Shown here: piece after piece, positions 1 through 5,071 of the stretch
Position numbering within the stretch: position 1 is the stretch's first letter
Layout: each line of letters opens with the position of its first letter
DNA from: Spirochaetota bacterium
GTDB taxonomy: Bacteria; Spirochaetota; Spirochaetia; Treponematales; UBA12059
Assembly (NCBI GenBank): GCA_029565815.1
Contig: JAKQNL010000166.1
Coordinates: forward strand, 1 to 6,627
DNA length: 6,627 nucleotides
Direction: 5' to 3'
Translations under genes and position numbers: made by a program
The notes under the pieces: generated by a model
Database searches by the model: none
What the model was told of the DNA's origin: nothing
Seen by the model: the letters and a program-made list of their open reading frames with translations, nothing else

Positions 1-768
1 TACCCACTCCATGGGCGGGTTCCACGATAAGCTCAGCTTGTTTCTGCCCGGCTGGCTGGCTACCGAAACCAGGGCAAGGAATTTTGGTATGTAGCTTGCT
101 GTTTCCGACGGTAGGGCTCCGCGGGCGCGCAGTTCCCAGTAATCACGCAGCCCGGTGGACGCGATGGCTCTATCCATGGCTCCGGCTCCGCAGTTGTACG
201 CCGCCAGCGCAAGGAGCCAGTCGCCGAAGCGCTCGTAGTTCCACATGAGCTTACGCAGCGCGCCATCGGTGCTTTTCATGAAGTCGCGCCGTTCATCCAG
301 CCAGTCGTTAATGCGCATGTCATAGCCGCCTACCGAATTGCGCATGAACTGCCACAGGCCAGAGGCACCGGATTTGCTCACCGCTTTTGCAGAATACTCG
401 GACTCGATGAATGGCAGATAGAACAGTTCCTTGGGCAGGCCGTAGTGGCGTATGCGCTCCTGAATGTAGGCCGCGTAGGGCAGACTGCGCTTGGCTATGG
501 TTTCTATCCAGGATTTGCCGCCTGGGCTTAGGTAGGCCGCGCGGAATTTCTCAAACTGACTTTCGCCCCAGGGTAGGGCAAGGCCTTCCTGCGGATGAAA
601 GCCCTGGTGTATGAAAACCGGGGCGGTTTGCTCGCGTGCTTCCGGCTGGGGGCTGTGGCGTAGGGGCCTGCCCATGGCGGGGCTTGTATCTTGGGCTGTA
701 AGCGGGCCGGATGCACATAAGGCAAGCAGGGCAAACAGATATGCCCTGCGTCGAACAGGGCGGGTCAT
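1..768 (-). CDS. Lytic murein transglycosylase, MltD/Slt-like (C-terminus outside the window)
   Basis: The first 256 residues are in the window. The protein should cleave the glycan strands of peptidoglycan in the periplasm, forming 1,6-anhydromuramic ends. Residues 1-25 form a signal peptide (RRR, then a hydrophobic stretch, then LTA before QD). Residues 110-142 hold the catalytic motif: GLPKELFYLPFIESEY, where E122 is the expected general acid, then SKSGASGLWQFM. Further family signatures are DERRDFMKSTDGAL (158-171), ALAAYNCGAGAMDRAI (187-202) and YIPKFLAL (226-233). This motif order is typical of MltD-type family 1 transglycosylases. No LysM repeat is seen, but one could lie in the missing C-terminus. 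The ATG sits in an ATGA overlap with the lipoprotein gene upstream, so translation is probably coupled; only a weak GGCGAG precedes it. C18 (LALC) could be a relaxed spirochaetal lipobox, but ordinary signal peptidase I cleavage is more likely. Confidence 0.9.
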   Translation of the reverse strand, partial: MTRPVRRRAYLFALLALCASGPLTAQDTSPAMGRPLRHSPQPEAREQTAPVFIHQGFHPQEGLALPWGESQFEKFRAAYLSPGGKSWIETIAKRSLPYAAYIQERIRHYGLPKELFYLPFIESEYSAKAVSKSGASGLWQFMRNSVGGYDMRINDWLDERRDFMKSTDGALRKLMWNYERFGDWLLALAAYNCGAGAMDRAIASTGLRDYWELRARGALPSETASYIPKFLALVSVASQPGRNKLSLSWNPPMEWV

Positions 769-1802
769 TGCAGTTTCTCGCCGAAGTATATGCCTGCCCA
801 TTCCCAGCGGCCGTGCACTTCCGGGTCGGCCGGGAAATCTATCTTGCGGAAATACAGGTACCAGGTTGGCAGGCGCTCGGTCCAGCCGGTGGTGCGTAAA
901 AATGCCTCGCGGGCGTTGGAACTGGGGTCGAGTTTATCCGCATAGCGGACGCGGCCGGGCATGAAGGCGCCAAGGTCAAACTGCACTTGGCTGTTGCCGT
1001 CGTCCCGGTCTTGGTTCCAGCTCATGGCAAAAAACCCAACCTTTGCGCGCAGGCGGGACAAGCTTCTGGAATCGCCTGCATCAAAGGCCTTGCGCACCAG
1101 GCCTAAAAGTTCGTCCAGGGTATCAAAAGCCCAGTCCTTTTTGGTGGTTGCAAGATCGATGAAGGACCGGGCGTACTGGGTGGCATCGGGGTAGCCAGGA
1201 ATCTCGCTGTCAAAATACGGTAAAAAGCGCCGGTATGCGTCGATGGCGGATTCCCACTCGCCGGTCGCCTCGTATTCGGTTCCCAAAAGGAATAATTCCG
1301 CGCCCATGTCCACGCGGTCCGGAAAGCGGCTTATCAGTTCCCGGCGATAGTCTATCCTGCGCCCTGGGTCCGCAACGAGCGTTAAGAGCCTGCGCAGGCA
1401 GACGTAGTGGATGGACTCGCCGCCTATTTCCAGGTCTGCGTAATTTTTCACGATGCGGTCGAAATACAGCACGGCAATGCTGTCTGCGCCTTGCAAAGCG
1501 TATGCGTACGCGATGGACAACAGGTGACGGGCGTTGTATGGACCGTCTGGATTGCCGGCTACCTCGTCGGCCAAAAAGGATACCAGCCTGCCTAACTGGT
1601 TCTGGTCCATGAAGAACGAGGAAATTTTGTGGGTTACCGCAAAACGTTCGTCGATGCTCAGGTTGCCGCTGTCCAGGAGGTTAAACAGGGCTTCCATGCG
1701 CTTTTGCTCCTGGCCGGAGCCTTCCAGGTAGTATGCGTGGGGAGACGAGCAGGACACGATGACAGCCGCCAAGGCGACAGCCGGGAAGAAGGCTTTCCGC
1801 AT
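765..1802 (-). CDS. TPR-like lipoprotein of unknown function, coupled to the lytic transglycosylase
   Basis: This 345-aa protein has a short basic N-terminus, a hydrophobic stretch and the lipobox IVSC, giving a lipidated C18 followed by Ser-Ser. Residues 30-245 are mostly helical. The clearest tetratricopeptide unit is at 170-198 (LFLLGTEYEATGEWESAIDAY and onward), with a weaker one at about 92-122. The last 90 residues (about 255-345) look different: they are rich in Trp, Tyr, Phe and Gly (TWYLYFRKIDF, GRWEWAGIYFGEKL), suggesting a compact beta-containing module that I cannot assign to a family. It is the first gene of the leftward unit and overlaps the transglycosylase start by four bases, so a role as envelope scaffold or partner of that enzyme is a reasonable inference, but no function is shown. 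The ATG at 1802 has no Shine-Dalgarno sequence; a promoter just upstream would give an almost leaderless mRNA. Confidence 0.85.
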   Translation of the reverse strand: MRKAFFPAVALAAVIVSCSSPHAYYLEGSGQEQKRMEALFNLLDSGNLSIDERFAVTHKISSFFMDQNQLGRLVSFLADEVAGNPDGPYNARHLLSIAYAYALQGADSIAVLYFDRIVKNYADLEIGGESIHYVCLRRLLTLVADPGRRIDYRRELISRFPDRVDMGAELFLLGTEYEATGEWESAIDAYRRFLPYFDSEIPGYPDATQYARSFIDLATTKKDWAFDTLDELLGLVRKAFDAGDSRSLSRLRAKVGFFAMSWNQDRDDGNSQVQFDLGAFMPGRVRYADKLDPSSNAREAFLRTTGWTERLPTWYLYFRKIDFPADPEVHGRWEWAGIYFGEKLQ

Positions 1803-1809
1803 CGGCCGG

Positions 1810-1839
1810 ACTATACCATGCAGGTTTTACCGTTGGCAA
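1810..1839 (-). promoter_or_regulatory. Predicted sigma-70-type promoter of the leftward lipoprotein/transglycosylase unit
   Basis: On the minus strand, TTGCCA (1839-1834) matches the -35 consensus at 5 of 6 positions. After an 18-bp spacer comes TATAGT (1815-1810), also 5 of 6, preceded by TGG, which fits an extended -10 (TGn). Transcription would start about 7 bases downstream, near 1803, directly next to the ATG at 1802. Its -35 falls on the same TTGGCAA palindrome as the rightward promoter. This is a pattern match only. Confidence 0.55.
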
Positions 1840-1861
1840 GCTCGCATCTTGTCGATACACT
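1833..1861 (+). promoter_or_regulatory. Predicted sigma-70-type promoter of the rightward unit
   Basis: TTGGCA (1833-1838) matches the -35 consensus at 5 of 6 positions. It is followed by a 17-bp spacer and TACACT (1856-1861), which matches the -10 consensus at 4 of 6. The predicted start point is about 1868, leaving a leader of about 50 bases before the ATG at 1920. The leader contains a perfect hairpin and a second palindrome. The -10 is weaker than the one on the opposite strand. Confidence 0.45.
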
Positions 1862-1867
1862 AGAGGT

Positions 1868-1887
1868 ATGCGCCCTGTGCGGCGCAT
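1868..1887 (+). repeat. Perfect 7-bp inverted repeat at the predicted 5' end of the rightward mRNA
   Basis: ATGCGCC (1868-1874) and GGCGCAT (1881-1887) are perfectly complementary, separated by the six bases CTGTGC. In RNA this would be a GC-rich hairpin lying at or just after the predicted transcription start. It could stabilise the 5' end or be an operator. There is no T-run after it, so it is not an intrinsic terminator. Confidence 0.5.
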
Positions 1888-1897
1888 CAATTGAAGG

Positions 1898-1910
1898 CGA
1901 CCGACGGTCG
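1898..1910 (+). repeat. 13-bp palindrome next to the ribosome binding site of the membrane-protein gene
   Basis: CGACCG-A-CGGTCG is a perfect 6-bp inverted repeat with a single central base. Its last G is the first base of the GGGGAG Shine-Dalgarno stretch (1910-1915). As RNA it could only form a short stem of about 4 bp with a 5-base loop. As DNA it has the symmetry of a small dimeric-repressor site. Function is unknown, and chance is possible in GC-rich sequence. Confidence 0.4.
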
Positions 1911-1919
1911 GGGAGCATG

Positions 1920-2477
1920 ATGAAAGCCGAAAGCCACGCTACCAGAACTACCTTGTTTCATCTTGCCCTTGGCCTTGTTATCCTGGGAGCCGCCTTTCTG
2001 GCGTGGACCACCAAGAGCCTGAGCCGAAGCGCGCAGCTGTGGCCGTTTGTTGCCCTGTGGCTGGGCATGGCCGCCGCATACCATTCCATGAACTCGCAAA
2101 AAAAATTCCGGGTTTTGTTCCCGGCAATTACCCTGGCGCTGGTTGCCCTTGTTGTGCTTGTCGCGCTTTTCGCCCGTTTGCACTTGCGGGATTATTGGCC
2201 TTTGTTCGTCATAGCCGCCGGGCTTGGCCTGTCGTTGTCCGGCTGGTTTTCCTACCATAGGCTTAACGCAGGCTACCTGGTACCGTCTCTGGCCTTTATC
2301 CTGCTTGGCTGTATCTTTCTGATATTTTCCTTCGGATTCAGTTCCATGAGCTTTAGGATGTTCATAAGCCGCTGGTGGCCTACGCTGTTCCTGGCCGCAG
2401 GCATTATTCTATTCGTGTTGTATTTTCTCATGAAAGCCCTGGGCCCGGTTGCCAAAAAAGGCGGAGACGGACAGTGA
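1920..2477 (+). CDS. Six-helix inner-membrane protein with LiaF/DUF5668-like repeated hairpins
   Basis: This 185-aa protein is almost entirely membrane-embedded. Predicted helices lie at about 11-29, 40-57, 67-88, 92-110, 119-140 and 152-171, and the C-terminal tail is basic (KALGPVAKK). A Trp-Pro motif opens every second helix (LWPFVALWLGMA at 40, YWPLFVIAAGLGL at 92, WWPTLFLAAGIIL at 152), so the protein looks like three helix-loop-helix units. That pattern resembles the LiaI/LiaF-type transmembrane region (DUF5668), proteins often tied to envelope-stress sensing; assigning that role here is inference. Two adjacent ATGs (1917 and 1920) are possible starts. I chose 1920 because GGGGAG (1910-1915) is then 4 bases away rather than 1. 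Longer in-frame starts exist upstream, but they lie before the predicted transcription start. The gene overlaps the next one by GTGA. Confidence 0.8.
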   Translation: MKAESHATRTTLFHLALGLVILGAAFLAWTTKSLSRSAQLWPFVALWLGMAAAYHSMNSQKKFRVLFPAITLALVALVVLVALFARLHLRDYWPLFVIAAGLGLSLSGWFSYHRLNAGYLVPSLAFILLGCIFLIFSFGFSSMSFRMFISRWWPTLFLAAGIILFVLYFLMKALGPVAKKGGDGQ

Positions 2478-4174
2478 GACGCGCGCCGGGCCATCCAGTT
2501 TGGTCGGCCCTGTTTGTACTACTTGCGCTGATACCGCTCTCGTGCGTCAGCGGTCCCGCTACCCGTCCGGGAACCAGCCTTAAGCCGGTTTCCGGCGCAC
2601 TCAGCGAAGCTCAGTCCAGCGCGTTACGCATCGAGGCTCTGTTGGCAAACGGTTCTCCGTCGGCCATCCAGGAGGCCCAGGCGCTTGCTCAAAGCTCCAC
2701 GGCACTGGCCAAGGACGAAGCTGCAAGCTACGCATGGGTTGCGTACGAGCTTGCCCGGCTGGTTTATCCTGAACTGGTCGGCACCAGTTCCTCTGCAGGA
2801 ACTCCGCCGGATAGCCTGCTCGTTAAGGCGTTTATCGATGCGCGTAACGGCCGATTGTCCGGCGCGGTTCATGCGGGCCCATTGTACGAAATGCTGCCGG
2901 TGCTTGGCGTATTCCGGTTAAAAACCCCGGCGGTCAATAGCGCAGCCCTTTCTGCCGCCGAGCGCTTTTCCGCATACGGCATCACGTCGGCCCTGGTTCA
3001 GCTTGCAGTAGGAATGGCCCTAGAGCGCTCGGGCGACCGCGCCGGACCCCTGGCTGCCTTTGGACAATCCATGGCTAGCGCATCGGACTGCTACCCGGCT
3101 GCTTTGGCAAAAGCCAAGCTCCTGGGCGATACCGGCATGGCTGCCGAAGCCCTTACTATCCTTTCTGCCCTTCCGGCTTTGGTAAAAGAAACGGCAGCCT
3201 ATAGGCGAGCCTATGCGATGGCCTTGTATTCCGCCGGCCGATGGACGGAAGCCATGCCGCTTATCACCGCGGTATTGATGGACGACCCCCTGGATTCCCG
3301 CTTTATGCTGATACGCGCTCACCTGCTTATGGAAAACAAGGAATACCGCCAGGCGTCCCCGCTCTTGGACGCATACGCGGGCGTAGACCCCAACGACAGA
3401 CTGTACCTGTTGCTGCGCGCCCGCCTGTCCATGGAGCACAACAAGGACAGGGGAGCCGCCCTTTCCGCCCTTCGTCGAGCTTTGGAACGCTATCCTAAGG
3501 ATGTGGACACCCTGGTGTACGCGGCCGAACTCTTGTGGGCCGGAAACGCGTCGGAGCGCAGCGAGGCCGTCGTCTTTGCCGGCACCGCACTCAGCCTAAA
3601 ACCTGCCAATGAGCGGGCGCTCAAGGTGCTGTTATCGGCGGATCTAGCCTCCGGCGACGCAAAAGCCGCAGCCGCCAGGGCAGATGCAATACTTGCAGCA
3701 TCGCCGGCTTTCCAAGACTACTCGCTGCTCCTGCGTGCATACCGGCAGGCCGGCAGGCTGGACGACGCCGCCAAGATGGCCCGGTCATGGCTTGCGCGCG
3801 ATCCAGTTTCCGAAGAAGCTAACCTTGCCTGGCTTAGCCTGCTCATCGATCGGTCGGAAAAAAGCGCGGCAAGCGAACTGGTTACCCGCCTTTTGTCCGG
3901 CAAGGGCTCCTCGTCGTACCGATCGGCCTTGTACTTCCAGCAATCCAGGCTGCAGACCAACGATGACGCGGCCCTTGCTTCGCTCCGTTCTGCTTTGGTC
4001 GAGAACGGCATGAACCTTGACGCATTGGTTGCCACCTACGATCTGTACTTCAAAAAAGGCGACCTGCAGCGGGCTCGATTCTACTTAAAACAAGCGTTGA
4101 CCGTTGCTCCGGACAGGCCTGACCTGGCCATGCGCCGGGACGCTCTTGCCCAGCTCGGTGTGGCCATACCGTGA
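2474..4174 (+). CDS. Large TPR-repeat lipoprotein
   Basis: This 566-aa protein begins with RR, a hydrophobic stretch and LIPLSC, giving a probable lipidated C24 with a loose, spirochaete-like lipobox. A low-complexity linker (25-45) and a helical segment (45-150) follow. From about 165 to 550 there are roughly ten tetratricopeptide-type units of about 34 residues. Clear ones are at 242-275 (AYRRAYAMALYSAGRWTEAM), 276-309, 310-343, 413-446 (LLLRAYRQAGRLDDAAKMA) and 514-550 (YDLYFKKGDLQRARFYLKQAL). Such arrays form superhelices that bind proteins; the partner here is unknown. The start is GTG at 2474, inside the stop of the membrane-protein gene (GTGA), with GGAG at 2463-2466 seven bases upstream. 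An earlier in-frame ATG at 2375 would remove the signal peptide and overlap the previous gene by about 100 bases. The gene ends in another GTGA overlap with the next. Confidence 0.88.
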   Translation: MRRAPGHPVWSALFVLLALIPLSCVSGPATRPGTSLKPVSGALSEAQSSALRIEALLANGSPSAIQEAQALAQSSTALAKDEAASYAWVAYELARLVYPELVGTSSSAGTPPDSLLVKAFIDARNGRLSGAVHAGPLYEMLPVLGVFRLKTPAVNSAALSAAERFSAYGITSALVQLAVGMALERSGDRAGPLAAFGQSMASASDCYPAALAKAKLLGDTGMAAEALTILSALPALVKETAAYRRAYAMALYSAGRWTEAMPLITAVLMDDPLDSRFMLIRAHLLMENKEYRQASPLLDAYAGVDPNDRLYLLLRARLSMEHNKDRGAALSALRRALERYPKDVDTLVYAAELLWAGNASERSEAVVFAGTALSLKPANERALKVLLSADLASGDAKAAAARADAILAASPAFQDYSLLLRAYRQAGRLDDAAKMARSWLARDPVSEEANLAWLSLLIDRSEKSAASELVTRLLSGKGSSSYRSALYFQQSRLQTNDDAALASLRSALVENGMNLDALVATYDLYFKKGDLQRARFYLKQALTVAPDRPDLAMRRDALAQLGVAIP

Positions 4175-4992
4175 GCCGCAAGGCTTGCCCGGATGCGGAA
4201 CTGCTAGACTTGCTATACCGGCGCTACAACGACCTGCGCTGGCTCAGTCCCGATCCTTTGGAGGTGGTGCTGGAGTACCGCCGCCCGGCGGACCAGGAGC
4301 TGGCAGCCCTTGTGTGCGCCTCCCTTGCCCTGGGTTCGGCTCCCCTCATCGTTAAAGCCGCCCGCCATGTTTTGTACACCGTATCGGGAAAATCTGGCGG
4401 CTTGGTTTCCGGCCCTTCCTTGCGCTCGATAGTTTTATCCAAAGGCAGCGACGGGCTATTGGCCGCACTGGACGGTTTTCGTTATAGATTTTTTACCGGC
4501 GCCGATATTGCCGCATTGCTGTACGCGGCTGCATCGCTTTCCAAACAGCACACAAGCCTAGAGTCGGCTTTTTTGGCCGGCTTTGCCACGGGCGACAGCG
4601 ATTACGTAAACGCGGCATCCGCATTTGTGCGAGCTTTGCGTGATGCATCCCCCTGGCCTTTCAAAACCAGCCTGCTTCCCGATCCGCTGGACGGCTCGGC
4701 TGCAAAGCGCACCTTTTTGTACCTGCGCTGGATGGTGCGCTCGGACTCGGTGGATCCCGGAACTTGGAAGCGAGCCGAACCGTCCAGGCTCATCGTGCCC
4801 CTGGACACCCACATGGCGGCCGCCTGCAGACGGCTTGGCTTTCTTAGCCGCAAGAGTACGGACCTGGCTGCCGCCCGCGAGGCTACCCTGTCGCTGAAAG
4901 CTTTTTGCCCACACGACCCGCTGCGCTTCGATTTTTGCATGACGCGGCCGGGCATACACCCGGAACTGGACCCCGACGAGTGTTTTGGCTGA
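4171..4992 (+). CDS. TIGR02757/DUF2400 family protein
   Basis: This 273-aa protein carries the full set of motifs I associate with TIGR02757 (DUF2400): YNDLRWLSPDPLEVVLEYRR with PADQELAALVCASLALGS (19-56), FRYRFFTGADI (103-113), LLPDPLDGSAAKR with RWMVRSDSVDPGTWKR (168-201), IVPLDTHMAAACRRLGFL (208-225) and PHDPLRFDF (247-255). The family's biochemical role is not established. The segment with K179 and LDTH (D212) recalls the Lys/Asp pair of helix-hairpin-helix DNA glycosylases, so a nucleic-acid function is possible but inferred. GTG at 4171 is the start: it gives the expected family N-terminus, it overlaps the preceding TGA (GTGA), and the first in-frame ATG would discard 187 residues. No good Shine-Dalgarno sequence is present, so translation probably depends on coupling to the TPR gene. 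Length is normal for the family and no damage is seen. Confidence 0.88.
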   Translation: MSRKACPDAELLDLLYRRYNDLRWLSPDPLEVVLEYRRPADQELAALVCASLALGSAPLIVKAARHVLYTVSGKSGGLVSGPSLRSIVLSKGSDGLLAALDGFRYRFFTGADIAALLYAAASLSKQHTSLESAFLAGFATGDSDYVNAASAFVRALRDASPWPFKTSLLPDPLDGSAAKRTFLYLRWMVRSDSVDPGTWKRAEPSRLIVPLDTHMAAACRRLGFLSRKSTDLAAAREATLSLKAFCPHDPLRFDFCMTRPGIHPELDPDECFG

Positions 4993-5012
4993 CCACACGG
5001 CGCTAGGCGCGC

Positions 5013-5042
5013 TTGCCTTGCAAAGCCCATTCGGCATACTAT
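5013..5042 (+). promoter_or_regulatory. Weak promoter candidate for lysS in the 79-bp gap
   Basis: TTGCCT (5013-5018) could be a -35. It is followed by overlapping -10 candidates, CATACT (5035-5040, 16-bp spacer) and TACTAT (5037-5042, 18-bp spacer). Each hexamer matches its consensus at about 4 of 6 positions. The stretch ATACTATAT is AT-rich against a GC-rich background. lysS may also be read through from the upstream operon, since no terminator is seen in the gap. Confidence 0.35.
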
Positions 5043-5060
5043 ATGGCTAATTACTCGCCG

Positions 5061-5065
5061 AGGAG
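5061..5065 (+). promoter_or_regulatory. Ribosome binding site of lysS
   Basis: AGGAG (extended to GAGGAG with base 5060) lies six bases before the ATG at 5072. It is the best-placed Shine-Dalgarno sequence in the window and fixes the lysS start. It contrasts with the weak or absent sites at the coupled gene junctions. Confidence 0.8.
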
Positions 5066-5071
5066 ATTTTC

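Noticed and set aside
714..716. Lipobox at C18 (LALC) in the lytic transglycosylase
   Set aside because: The residue before Cys is Leu, unusual even for relaxed spirochaetal lipoboxes, and a normal signal peptidase I site (LTA before QD) follows at residue 25.
1818..1919. Longer N-terminus for the membrane protein, starting at the ATG at 1818 (or earlier in frame at 1629) and including a CALC motif
   Set aside because: It would extend across the divergent promoter region or into the opposite-strand gene, begins before the predicted transcription start at about 1868, has no ribosome binding site, and adds a non-hydrophobic stretch. The GGGGAG before 1920 explains the start better.
2375..2473. 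Upstream ATG extension of the TPR lipoprotein
   Set aside because: The extension lies inside the membrane-protein gene in another frame, is Arg-rich without family character, and would bury the signal peptide. GTG at 2474 has a ribosome binding site and a clean GTGA overlap.
4993..5060. Terminator or T-box-type leader between the DUF2400 gene and lysS
   Set aside because: The gap is only 79 bases. It has small GC-rich self-complementary bits (GCGC-TAG-GCGC, TTGC-CTT-GCAA) but no stable stem with a T-run and no room for a T-box.
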